Source of the DNA: Gammaproteobacteria bacterium
GTDB lineage: Bacteria; Pseudomonadota; Gammaproteobacteria; SZUA-152
Length of the DNA stretch: 38,749 nucleotides
Assembly: GCA_022340845.1 (NCBI GenBank)
Contig: JAJDNG010000131.1
Location: forward strand, 1-38,749
Direction of reading: 5' to 3'
Part shown: in pieces, positions 17,424 through 26,025 of the stretch
Layout: the number at the start of each line of letters is the position of its first letter
Numbering within the stretch: position 1 is the first letter of the stretch
The notes under the pieces: generated by a model
Seen by the model: only the letters and a program-made list of their open reading frames with translations
Told to the model about the DNA's origin: nothing
Database searches by the model: none
Program-made: the position numbers and the translations under genes

Positions 17424-17872
17424 TTAAAATCCTTTGCTGGTGTGGCCGGTACCTAAGACTGTGATTTATAACAGATGCGGGGGGGATAAGTGAATGGGGC
17501 TAATATTATGAGATCGTGCACTTTAGCAACAAACTATTGCCAAAACCGCCTTGGATGGTCAAAAATATTGGCACTTAAAATATTTTTCCTTTAATATAAA
17601 AAATATTTATTTGTGTAATAAAAAATCAATTGTTGAGTAATTCTGAAAAAAGTTCTAATTTGGAGATTGATAGATGATTGCATTATAAAGACGTGGAGCA
17701 ACTCAACTGCGTCACGGTACACTGCAATTGTTCCACGGAAGGCACGACACAAACAACCAGAACACACCCGGGTGGTTTCTCCCAAACGTAGTAGCTGTTG
17801 GTTTATTCTAGTGCAAAGCCTTGTCTCAAGCGAAATCACCCAGTAGGTCAGTATTTTTAGGTAGGGGGAAAT
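17424..17872. other. AT-rich promoter region between the ABC operon and the rhodanese pair
   Basis: 449 bp between divergent genes. About 17560-17690 is very AT-rich, including the near-palindrome AAAATATTTTT (17577-17587) / AAAAAATATTT (17598-17608). Further on, CACCCGGGTG is a perfect palindrome near 17770. The rhodanese gene has a purine-rich GTAGGGGGAAAT before its ATG. An 82-codon minus-strand frame here has no support as a gene. Confidence 0.45.
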
Positions 17873-18724
17873 ATGTCAGTGCAATTTGAATCTATACCTT
17901 CAGGCCGTAATCGATACGGTGTTTGGCTATTCATAGTGAGTTGTTACCTCGCGATGTCGCCATCCAGCTATGCTGTTGATAATCCAAATGAATTTCCAGG
18001 GCGAGAATTATATCCACTGGTCCCGATCATTGAATTGGATAAGCTGTTCGAAGTGTTTTCCGATGTGACGGTTGTGGATGTACGCTCGCAGTATGAGTTT
18101 GAAACCTTGCGCATCAAAGGGGCAGTGAATATTCCTTTATCCTCCCCCACCTTCGTGGAGCAAATGGGAGCGTTGCGCAGTAAGGATAACCGACCCATCG
18201 TGGTGTACTGCAACGGAAAAACCTGCATGAAGTCGTATAAAGCGGCTCTCAAGTGTTCAGTGAACAAAATTGATGATGTACAAGCCTACGATGCCGGCAT
18301 CATGGATTGGGCGCGCACTTATCCCCAGCATGCGGTATTGTTGGGGCGCAGCCCCGTCGATACCAAGAAATTGATATCCCAGGAAGAATTCAAAAAACAC
18401 CTGCTCAGCCCCGATCAATACGGTGAACAAGTCGCCTCCTCGTCAGCCATTGTGCTGGATGTTCGTGACCGTTTTCAGCGCGAAGGCTTGTCATTATTTG
18501 TGGGCCGCGAGCGGCGTGCGTATTTGGATGACACCAAAAGCCTGGACCGCTATATCGAAAAAGCCAAGCGGGAAAACAAACCCCTGCTGGTACACGACGC
18601 CGCCGGCAAACAAGTGCGTTGGTTGCAATATTATCTATACGACAAAGGCTTACGCGATTTTTATTTTATGGAAGGCGGCACTTCGGCGTACTATGAACAA
18701 ATGAAAAAAGAATTTATCCGCTAA
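17873..18724 (+). CDS. Exported double-rhodanese protein, copy 1
   Basis: Probable periplasmic protein with two rhodanese-like domains. Seen: a signal peptide (about 34 residues ending S-S-Y-A), the motif F-P-G-R-E-L-Y-P, then domain 1 with V-V-D-V-R-S-Q-Y-E and active-site loop C-N-G-K-T-C (Cys 113 and 118). Domain 2 has V-L-D-V-R-D-R-F-Q but H-D-A-A-G-K-Q where the Cys loop should be, so it lacks the nucleophile. ATG is preceded by AGGGGGA. Its closest relative in the window is the next gene, which shares both domains and the odd second loop. It may relay sulfur or sense redox state; the partner is unknown. Confidence 0.88.
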   Translation: MSVQFESIPSGRNRYGVWLFIVSCYLAMSPSSYAVDNPNEFPGRELYPLVPIIELDKLFEVFSDVTVVDVRSQYEFETLRIKGAVNIPLSSPTFVEQMGALRSKDNRPIVVYCNGKTCMKSYKAALKCSVNKIDDVQAYDAGIMDWARTYPQHAVLLGRSPVDTKKLISQEEFKKHLLSPDQYGEQVASSSAIVLDVRDRFQREGLSLFVGRERRAYLDDTKSLDRYIEKAKRENKPLLVHDAAGKQVRWLQYYLYDKGLRDFYFMEGGTSAYYEQMKKEFIR

Positions 18725-18942
18725 TCCAGCTCCATCTTATAATTCCTCTTATGCAGTAATCCCCCCCCGTCTGTTGCGGCTATGGCCGCAGGCCCGCCTG
18801 TGATTGCGCGAAATCGCTAAAGAAAACCCCACGTTGATCGTTAATTATGGTGGATAAAAATCAAAAGCGGATGCATTGGCAGCCGTAGCACATGGCGCGA
18901 ATGCAGGCTGGAGAAGGATTAATTCAACAAACGGTGAACGTT

Positions 18943-19779
18943 ATGGTCTCATTGAATCGTGGTAAGTTCCGTATGATAGGTATGGCATTCGTTGCCCTGA
19001 TAGCCGCTATTGGCTTGTCCGGTCATGCGATGGCAGCAGAGGGGCAAGGCGATTTCCCCGGGCGAAAGTTGTACCCCGAAATATCCCATATTTCCATAGA
19101 ACAATTACATGGCCGGCAAAACGACGTGGTCATTGTGGATGTGCGTTCGGCGTACGAATACCAGACCCTGAGAATTGCTAACGCCATCAACATTTCCGTG
19201 GCGGATGCCAATTTTATCGAGCAAATGCAGGCATTACGAAAACAAGATCCACGGCAAATCGTTGTGTACTGCAATGGTAAAACCTGCATGAAGTCTTACA
19301 AGGCCGCCAGAAAGTGTCAGTTGGAAGGCATAGAAGACGTGCTGGCTTATGACGCCGGGGTGATGGATTGGGCGCAAAAATATCCGGCCGACACGTTATT
19401 GCTGGATGTTAAACTCAATGATCCGTCAAAACTGATCAGTAAGGCCCATTTCAAGAAGCACACACTTACCCCCGATGATTTTGGCGAACGGTTGGCTTCA
19501 ACTGATGACATAGTGTTAGATGTGCGCGACCGTTTTCAACGCGAAGGTTTATCAATATTCGTGGGCCGGGAATACCGGGTGTATTTGGACGATACCAAGA
19601 AGCTGGACCGCTACATCAATAAAGCCATAAGAGAAAATAAAGGGTTGTTAGTTTATGATGCGGCCGGCAAACAAGTGCGCTGGTTGCAATATTATCTGGA
19701 AAGCAAAGGCATAAAGAATTATTACTTTATGGACGGCGGCATCCACGCTTATTACAAACAGATTGAAAAAGATTTATAA
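18943..19779 (+). CDS. Exported double-rhodanese protein, copy 2 (paralog)
   Basis: Tandem paralog of the gene upstream, with the same architecture: F-P-G-R-K-L-Y-P, active loop C-N-G-K-T-C in domain 1 (Cys near residue 110), and a Cys-less Y-D-A-A-G-K-Q loop in domain 2. Start placed at ATG 18943 because it gives an ordinary signal peptide (M-V-S-L-N-R-G-K-F-R, hydrophobic core, A-M-A) of a length like copy 1. ATG 18892 in the same frame would add 17 residues before it, and neither has a strong ribosome-binding site. A strong terminator follows 21 nt after the stop. The intergenic 218 bp may hold its own promoter. Confidence 0.87.
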   Translation: MVSLNRGKFRMIGMAFVALIAAIGLSGHAMAAEGQGDFPGRKLYPEISHISIEQLHGRQNDVVIVDVRSAYEYQTLRIANAINISVADANFIEQMQALRKQDPRQIVVYCNGKTCMKSYKAARKCQLEGIEDVLAYDAGVMDWAQKYPADTLLLDVKLNDPSKLISKAHFKKHTLTPDDFGERLASTDDIVLDVRDRFQREGLSIFVGREYRVYLDDTKKLDRYINKAIRENKGLLVYDAAGKQVRWLQYYLESKGIKNYYFMDGGIHAYYKQIEKDL

Positions 19780-19800
19780 AGACAACTATGGCCATAAAAA

Positions 19801-19838
19801 CGGGCAATGGCGGTCATTCGCCATTGCCCGTTTTTTTT
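19801..19838 (+). terminator. Strong rho-independent terminator after the rhodanese pair
   Basis: Perfect 12-bp stem CGGGCAATGGCG / CGCCATTGCCCG (19801-19812 and 19819-19830) with a 6-nt loop, then eight T residues. AAAAA lies before the stem, so on the minus strand it also ends in a T-run. It may serve the converging DUF2333 gene as well. Confidence 0.95.
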
Positions 19839-19852
19839 GCCAATCAGCATTT

Positions 19853-20959
19853 TCAACCCGTGGTCAGCAGATTCCGCAGATCAATAATCGCGGCGTTGGC
19901 CGGTGAGATGTAACTCACCATGGCCTTGGAGTAGTTGGCGACCCACCCCATGGGATCACCGTTGAGCACAATTGGACTGGATAGCGGTGCTTGCGCCTGC
20001 TCCAACAAGCGGATGACTTGTCGCAGGCTGGCAACGGCGTTCTTCTTTTGCAAAACGTTATTAAAATCCACTTCGACGGCGCGCATGATATTCAACAGCG
20101 CCCAAACGTACCCCCGGGTTTCATAAAACACATCATCGATTTCCAGCCACGGCGTTTTGGCCACGATCAGTCCCGGAGTGCGGGTGGATTGCTCTGCGGC
20201 GGTGTCGCCGGCAAGATCGGTGTTGACCCGCAGTTCCTCCACACTGGCATTTAAACGCTGCGAATAATCACCCAGACGTTTTTCAACCACGGCCAACAAC
20301 ACATTCAAATTGTCGGCGCGGGTGAAAAACTGAGTGTTGGCAACGGTTTGTGAGGCCAGATTGTTGAGATATTCACTCGTGTGGTTGATGGCTTTACGAT
20401 ACTGCCTTTCGGTGGGGGGGAACAGCCAGGAATCATTGGGAAAGTGAAACAAAGGTTCCGCCTCGGCGAGGGCCTGGTTTTCGCGGGACTGCGACTGTGA
20501 GCGGGAAAAATCATTGCGCAATACTCGCGATGTGTCCCGGATCATAATCAACACACCAAACTCCCAATTGGGCATGTTATCCAAAATATCGAACAAACCG
20601 AAAAACGAGGCCGGTGGCAACTTATCATTGGACAAGTAGCCTCCGGGTTTATCAAGCAAGGTTTCCGCCACTTTGATTAACGCCGCCGTAGTCGTAAAAC
20701 CGGGAACGACGTTATTTGCATCACCGCCGGCTTTCTCCAGAGCCACCGTTTTGGGATCAAAACTGTCCGGTGACCGGCTCCAATACATCCCCAGCACGGT
20801 CAATATCACAATGAGCGTAAAGAGTATGATTCCGCTACTCCACAACAATCCTTTTTCGCGGAAATTTTTCGGCGAATACCAGCCGATGATTCGGGAAAAC
20901 AGTGCTCGAAGGTTATCCAACAGTTGGTACAAGCGGGTTCGCCAGGTTGTATCGTTCAT
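19853..20959 (-). CDS. DUF2333 family membrane protein
   Basis: 368 aa, close to the family's usual length. Seen: a cytoplasmic N-terminus, one membrane helix around residues 38-60 (I-I-L-F-T-L-I-V-I-L-T-V-L-G-M-Y-W-S), then a large periplasmic domain with P-G-G-Y-L-S-N-D, F-F-G-L-F-D-I-L-D-N-M-P-N-W-E-F-G and W-L-E-I-D-D-V-F-Y-E-T-R-G-Y, all typical of DUF2333. Function unknown in the family. AAAGGGAA precedes the ATG. It is a single gene converging on the rhodanese pair. Confidence 0.9.
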   Translation of the reverse strand: MNDTTWRTRLYQLLDNLRALFSRIIGWYSPKNFREKGLLWSSGIILFTLIVILTVLGMYWSRSPDSFDPKTVALEKAGGDANNVVPGFTTTAALIKVAETLLDKPGGYLSNDKLPPASFFGLFDILDNMPNWEFGVLIMIRDTSRVLRNDFSRSQSQSRENQALAEAEPLFHFPNDSWLFPPTERQYRKAINHTSEYLNNLASQTVANTQFFTRADNLNVLLAVVEKRLGDYSQRLNASVEELRVNTDLAGDTAAEQSTRTPGLIVAKTPWLEIDDVFYETRGYVWALLNIMRAVEVDFNNVLQKKNAVASLRQVIRLLEQAQAPLSSPIVLNGDPMGWVANYSKAMVSYISPANAAIIDLRNLLTTG

Positions 20960-21275
20960 AAGTTCCCTTTGCTATCGTTTTTTGGGTCACTCGTTTTCAG
21001 GACCGCAGAATAGAGCGTCACGCAGATTTGAGTCTAAAGCAAAAACCAATTGTGTCGATAATAGTTTTATTCATAAACAATGATTTAAGTGATACTGACC
21101 GCTCTGCCAGTGGAACAAAAGCACGAAGGCCTGGTTCCTGTGTCAGTGTCTTATTGTACAAAAAGCGCCGTACATTGATTCTCAGTAAGTGTGCTCAAAG
21201 TGTTCAACGCCCAAACCGGATTGTTGTTATTCCGCCGGTGTTATTAAACACTGTTGTTGAAAAAAGGACAGCAAC
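20960..21275. other. 316-bp intergenic region between divergent DUF2333 and hybrid kinase genes
   Basis: Should contain two divergent promoters. I recognise no gene, terminator or clear operator in it. An AAAAAGGA ribosome-binding site at 21261-21268 belongs to the kinase gene. Confidence 0.4.
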
Positions 21276-23582
21276 TTGCACGTGAACAATTCAACTCATT
21301 TCGATTCGGTATCCGCCGATACCTTGTTGACCACTGAACCGCAATGCGCGGAACAAAGGCAACTGGTGCGTGCAATTCGCCTGGGTTTTGCTGTGGTATT
21401 GGGCTTAACTGTCATACTGGGCGGCATTGGCTTACATCAGTTGAACAGCGTCAACGCCAGTATGAGTAAAATCGTCACCGTAAACAACAGTAAAATCGCT
21501 TTGGCGTCCGCTATGCGTGACGCTATCCGTTTGCGTGCGCTATCCATCAATAAGATGCTGTCAACCCGGGACTACTTCAAGCGGGACGAGGAACTTATTA
21601 AATTCTATGATTATGCCAGAAACTACCGTGAAGCCAGGGCGCAATTGATTGCGCTGGGCATGGACGAGCGGGAAAAAGCGATCATTGAGAAACTGGCCCG
21701 CTACGCCCAGGCTTCCCAGCCCTTGGTGAGGCAAGCCGCCGAGTTGTTAATGGACGGCGCATTACCAGCCGATTTCGATCGCAGGTTCGAACAAGCCACG
21801 CTCGAACAGGAAAAGTTACTGGAATTGCTCGACGAATCCATTGAATTGCAAAAACAATACGCCAATCAGGCCCTGGCTGCCGCGAAGCGCAAATTCGAAT
21901 ACACCATGGCCAGCTTTTTACTGGTATTGACGGTGTTGCTGAGCATCGGCATTGTCATTGCGCGCGTTGTGGTTCACTACGCGGCCAATAAAAACCAAGC
22001 GCTGACATTGAAAAACCTGGAGTTACAAAAAGCCCGCGCCAAAGCCGACGAAACCACGCGGGCCAAAAGTGAATTTCTGGCGAACATGAGCCATGAAATC
22101 CGCACGCCGTTGACCAGCATCATCGGGTTCTCCGAGACCCTGACGGAAGCCAATCTGAGTGCCGAGGATCGCCGCCGCGCGGTATTGGCTATACGCAACA
22201 GCGGCCGGCATTTATTCGATATCATAAATGATGTATTGGATATCTCGAAAATTGAAGCCGGCAAGCTGGAGACCGAATCCATTGAGGTAAGTCCTGTGGA
22301 GTTGGTCAAAGACACCGTTTGTATCGTCGGGCAAAAAGCCACCGAACGGGGGCTGCGCATCCGCACGCAATTCGATTTGCCATTGCCCAAAAACATTATT
22401 TCCGATCCTTTTCGCCTCAAGCAGATCTTGTTAAACCTGTGCGGAAACGCCGTAAAATTCACCTCCGAGGGAACCATCACCATTAGCCTTGGATATGATT
22501 CAGCAACGCGACAGATGATATTTTCCGTCACCGATACCGGTATCGGTATGACTCAAGAGCAGGTTGCACACGTTTTTGCACCGTTTCATCAGGCGGACAA
22601 ATCCACCAGCCGCTACTACGGGGGTACCGGTTTGGGCTTGTCGATCTCCAAACAATTGGCCCAGCGGCTAGGGGGGGATATCACTTGCCGCAGTGAAGTG
22701 GGCAAGGGCACCCAATTTACGCTCAGGATCGCGGCGGGAGAGCCTGAGTCGTTGCAATGGCTTGAAGACGTGGAGGGTGAAACCGATTATTGTGCTCAGC
22801 CCTCAATGCCCATTACCACCCCACAATTGAGTGGCCGTGTGCTCCTGGCCGAAGATACGCCCGATATCCAGGCATTGATTACCATGTTACTCAAAAAAGC
22901 GGGGCTTTCAGTTAAGGCGGTGGATAACGGGGCTGATGCGCTGCAATGCGCCATGCGCGAGCGTTACGATTTAATCATTATGGACATGCAAATGCCGGTG
23001 ATGGACGGACTGTCAGCGATACAACAGCTGCGTCAATCGGGTATTGAGCAACCTATCGTATCGCTTACCGCCAATGCCACCCAAGACGACAAAAACCGTT
23101 GCCTGCGAGCGGGGGCGGACAATTTTGTGGTCAAACCGGTGGATGTGGTGTTGTTTTATAACCTCTTAAGCCAGTATTTGCCCGAGCAACCCCAGTCGGT
23201 GGAGTTGGCATCGGAGGCAAAAAGCAAATCCGCGTTCCGCGATCCGGTGTCCCCGGCCGCTGACATCACGCCCATAGACGACGAAATGCAGCACATGATT
23301 AACGGTTTCGTGAACCGCTTACCTGCAACTGTGCAGGAAATCACCGCCCAGTACCGGCACAAGCAATGGCGCGAATTGGCCGTTAGCTCGCATCGCTTAA
23401 AAGGCGCAGGAGGCGCTTTTGGATTTCCGGAATTAAGTGAAATCAGCGATCAAATCATGGCGCATGTCCGCCATGGCGACCACGATGATGCGCGCGACAA
23501 TGAACTTCCAAAGCATGACTTGCAGGAATTGATTGACCGGCTGAATCATCGCTGTCAGCAAATAACCAAAAAAGCCGGCTAG
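21276..23582 (+). CDS. Hybrid sensor histidine kinase with receiver and HPt domains
   Basis: Inner-membrane phosphorelay kinase of 768 aa. Start TTG 21276 has AAGGA 7 nt before it; GTG 21282 is the alternative. Seen: first helix about 35-53; a periplasmic helical sensor 55-205, of the four-helix-bundle type; second helix about 211-233; HisKA with phospho-acceptor H273 (M-S-H-E-I-R-T-P-L); an ATPase domain with N-box, D-T-G-I-G-M and G-G-T-G-L-G-L-S; a receiver with D570 (I-I-M-D-M-Q-M-P); and a C-terminal HPt with H706 (S-S-H-R-L-K-G-A-G-G). All four phosphotransfer sites are intact. No separate output regulator is obviously paired with it: the next regulator has its own kinase. Confidence 0.95.
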   Translation: MHVNNSTHFDSVSADTLLTTEPQCAEQRQLVRAIRLGFAVVLGLTVILGGIGLHQLNSVNASMSKIVTVNNSKIALASAMRDAIRLRALSINKMLSTRDYFKRDEELIKFYDYARNYREARAQLIALGMDEREKAIIEKLARYAQASQPLVRQAAELLMDGALPADFDRRFEQATLEQEKLLELLDESIELQKQYANQALAAAKRKFEYTMASFLLVLTVLLSIGIVIARVVVHYAANKNQALTLKNLELQKARAKADETTRAKSEFLANMSHEIRTPLTSIIGFSETLTEANLSAEDRRRAVLAIRNSGRHLFDIINDVLDISKIEAGKLETESIEVSPVELVKDTVCIVGQKATERGLRIRTQFDLPLPKNIISDPFRLKQILLNLCGNAVKFTSEGTITISLGYDSATRQMIFSVTDTGIGMTQEQVAHVFAPFHQADKSTSRYYGGTGLGLSISKQLAQRLGGDITCRSEVGKGTQFTLRIAAGEPESLQWLEDVEGETDYCAQPSMPITTPQLSGRVLLAEDTPDIQALITMLLKKAGLSVKAVDNGADALQCAMRERYDLIIMDMQMPVMDGLSAIQQLRQSGIEQPIVSLTANATQDDKNRCLRAGADNFVVKPVDVVLFYNLLSQYLPEQPQSVELASEAKSKSAFRDPVSPAADITPIDDEMQHMINGFVNRLPATVQEITAQYRHKQWRELAVSSHRLKGAGGAFGFPELSEISDQIMAHVRHGDHDDARDNELPKHDLQELIDRLNHRCQQITKKAG

Positions 23583-23670
23583 TGATTCCCCGGGAGGCGG
23601 TAGTATTATTAAAAATCCCAGGGAGTTGAGTTCAATTATTGCACCACACGCCAATTACTGTTATTACAGC

Positions 23671-23690
23671 CTAGTGTAGTGTCCTACACT
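23671..23690. repeat. Palindromic element copy 1, upstream of the response-regulator gene
   Basis: CTAGTGTAGTGTCCTACAC (23671-23689) recurs exactly, in the opposite orientation, at 28001-28019. The core AGTGTAG-TGTC-CTACACT is a 7-bp palindrome with a 4-nt centre. It lies 142 bp before the regulator start. Confidence 0.75.
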
Positions 23691-23831
23691 GGAAAACCGA
23701 AGGTGTCAGCAAGAAGTGGTATTGCCGATTGTACGAGCGGAAAAATCCGATGACAGGGACTCGTTTCAACCCTCCCAATGGCTTTTCGGAGAAATTGAGC
23801 AAACCGATACACAATAACACGGACCACGCAT

Positions 23832-24485
23832 ATGCGAGTATTGTTAGCTGAAGATGACGATTTACTGGGAGACGGTTTAAAAACCGGCTTAAAACAAGAG
23901 GGTTATACCGTCGATTGGGTCAAAGACGGCCAAAGTGCCGAAAACGCGCTATTGGATAACGAATTTGATCTGGTAGTACTGGACTTGGGATTACCGAAAA
24001 AAGCCGGATTGGAAGTGTTAAAGCAGCTACGCAATTCCGGCAAACACATCCCGGTATTAATTTTAACGGCTCGGGACAGCGTACAGGACAGAGTAACCGG
24101 ACTGGACAGTGGAGCGGATGATTATTTGGTGAAACCGTTTGACCTGGAGGAGCTCTGTGCTCGCTTGCGCGTGCTGCAACGGCGCACGGCTGGCCGCTCG
24201 GCGCCGGTGATAATACACGGTGGCATCAGTCTGGATCCGGCGGCGCACAAAGTATTGCTCAACGGCGACGCCATTAATCTGTCCATGCGGGAATTTGTCT
24301 TGCTACAACATTTAATGGAAAACATCGGCCGGGTCATTCCCCGTGCCCGCCTGGAAGAAAAACTCTACGGCTGGGACGCCGAAGTGGAAAGCAATTCGTT
24401 GGAAGTCTTTATCCATCATCTACGCAAAAAACTCGGCGCCGATTTCATCCGTACCGTACGAGGTGTGGGTTATATGATCGAATAA
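23832..24485 (+). CDS. OmpR-family response regulator (QseB/PmrA-like)
   Basis: 217-aa DNA-binding response regulator. Seen: a receiver domain with the acidic pocket E-D-D-D, phospho-acceptor D51 (V-V-L-D-L-G-L-P), a Thr/Ser switch (L-T-A-R-D) and K101 (V-K-P-F-D). It is followed by a winged-helix output domain with L-S-M-R-E-F-V-L-L, then N-S-L-E-V-F-I-H-H-L-R-K-K-L and R-T-V-R-G-V-G-Y. Similarity to the QseB/PmrA subgroup is by motif only. The sensor kinase starts 102 nt downstream on the same strand and is surely its partner. A palindrome at 23671 upstream may matter for its control. Confidence 0.95.
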   Translation: MRVLLAEDDDLLGDGLKTGLKQEGYTVDWVKDGQSAENALLDNEFDLVVLDLGLPKKAGLEVLKQLRNSGKHIPVLILTARDSVQDRVTGLDSGADDYLVKPFDLEELCARLRVLQRRTAGRSAPVIIHGGISLDPAAHKVLLNGDAINLSMREFVLLQHLMENIGRVIPRARLEEKLYGWDAEVESNSLEVFIHHLRKKLGADFIRTVRGVGYMIE

Positions 24486-24587
24486 CCTTCAGGAGAATTC
24501 CGCAACGCCCTGCTTTGCTTTTACTTCACCATGGCAATTGGAAAAACGCGTTTCGCAATAATTTATCCGTTTTAAAGAGACAAAATC

Positions 24588-25991
24588 TTGGTAACTTCCA
24601 TCCGTCGCCGTCTGTTGTTCACGCTGCTATTTACCATTTCCCTGGTAAGCGGCATAACCTTGTTGCTCAGCTATTACGATGCCCAGCATGAAGTGGAGGA
24701 ATTGTTTGATGCGCATTTGGCCCAATCGGCCAAGGTGCTGCAGGCCTTGCTGTTGCCCGAATTGGTGCAAGGCGACGCTGTGCGCTTGCAATCCTTCTTG
24801 CATTATACGGAGAGTTTCCCACTGGTTATCGACAGCGAAGAAGAGGCCAGCGCCTACGGGCATGAATACGAACGCAAACTGGCGTTTCAGGTATGGGACC
24901 ATGAAAAAAACCTGATTTTGAAATCGGCCAGCGCACCTGAAGCGCCGTTGTCGATTCCCGGCCTGGAACCGCGCAACCGGGGCTATTCCGACGAAATCGT
25001 TCAAGGCGCCAGCTGGCGGGTGTTTAAACTGTGGGACAGGCAGGAACGTTTTCTCTTTCAAGTGGCGGAACGATTCGATGTGCGCGAGGAGTTAACGAAC
25101 GATATTAGTAACAGGCTGCTGGCGCCGGCGTTTCTTGCCCTGCCGATATTAGGTATTATGATTTGGATTGGCGTTGGCCGGGGACTAAAACCGGTGCGCC
25201 ATGTTGCCGAGGAAGTCACCCGCCGTGATCCGCATAATTTACAGCCTATGCAGGTAGGCCCCGTTCCGGTGGAAATCCGGCCACTGGTTACCGAGTTAAA
25301 CGAATTGTTTGAGCAATTGCGCCATGCCTTCGATCGAGAGCGGCGCTTTACCGATGATGCCGCGCATGAATTGCGCACCCCGCTGGCATCGCTAAAAACC
25401 CAGGCCCAAGTGGCGCTGCGGGCCACCGATGAGACAGAACAACAACAGGCGTTAAACCAGGTGATTTCCGGGGTTGACCGGGCCTCGCACTTGTTGGAAC
25501 AGTTACTCACGTTGGCAAGGATCAATCCGGAAAGCAATGAGCTCAAGTGCGAAGATATTTTTCTGCACGCTTTGGCAGCAGACGTTATAGCCCAAATCGC
25601 GCCCGCGGCATTTACCAAGAAAATTACCTTGGAATTGACCGGTGACCGCAATGCCTTGGTCAAATCCGACCCTATCAGCTTATCGGTCTTAATCCGAAAC
25701 CTGATGGATAACGCCGTGCGTTATACCCCTGAGGGAGGGGCGGTCTCGGTGGATGTGGGTAAACAGGGCCAAAAAATCGTGTTGACAGTATCCGATACGG
25801 GTCCTGGCATCAGCCCCGATTTGCAACATCGGGTCTTTGACCGGTTTTACCGCATGGTGGGTAATCATTCCCAGGGATGCGGATTGGGCCTGGCCATTGT
25901 CAAACAAATCGCGGATTTGTTTGACCTGAGTGTGGAGTTGCGCAATAGCGAGCAGGGCAACGGGCTGATTGCCAAGGTAACGTTTAATTAA
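24588..25991 (+). CDS. Sensor histidine kinase (QseC/PmrB-like)
   Basis: 467-aa inner-membrane kinase. Seen: first helix about 9-29; a periplasmic domain 30-177 rich in Asp and Glu, including a D-S-E-E-E cluster near residue 82; second helix about 178-198; a short HAMP-like linker; HisKA with H260 (D-D-A-A-H-E-L-R-T-P-L); an ATPase domain with N-L-M-D-N-A-V-R-Y-T-P, D-T-G-P-G-I and G-C-G-L-G-L-A-I-V. The start is TTG 24588 preceded by AAAGAGA. The periplasmic acidic cluster could bind cations or basic peptides, which is inference. It converges on the BamA-like gene with 34 nt between them. Confidence 0.95.
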   Translation: MVTSIRRRLLFTLLFTISLVSGITLLLSYYDAQHEVEELFDAHLAQSAKVLQALLLPELVQGDAVRLQSFLHYTESFPLVIDSEEEASAYGHEYERKLAFQVWDHEKNLILKSASAPEAPLSIPGLEPRNRGYSDEIVQGASWRVFKLWDRQERFLFQVAERFDVREELTNDISNRLLAPAFLALPILGIMIWIGVGRGLKPVRHVAEEVTRRDPHNLQPMQVGPVPVEIRPLVTELNELFEQLRHAFDRERRFTDDAAHELRTPLASLKTQAQVALRATDETEQQQALNQVISGVDRASHLLEQLLTLARINPESNELKCEDIFLHALAADVIAQIAPAAFTKKITLELTGDRNALVKSDPISLSVLIRNLMDNAVRYTPEGGAVSVDVGKQGQKIVLTVSDTGPGISPDLQHRVFDRFYRMVGNHSQGCGLGLAIVKQIADLFDLSVELRNSEQGNGLIAKVTFN

Positions 25992-26025
25992 GTTTACCGT
26001 ATTGCTGCACGGCGAGTGGTTCTAT

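Noticed and set aside
17591-17839. 82-codon minus-strand frame in the rhodanese promoter region
   Set aside because: Lies across the AT-rich zone; composition is not coding-like and there is no start signal.
18775-18790. TGCGGC-TATG-GCCGCA stem as a terminator between the rhodanese genes
   Set aside because: Only 6 bp and no T-run after it, so weak evidence.
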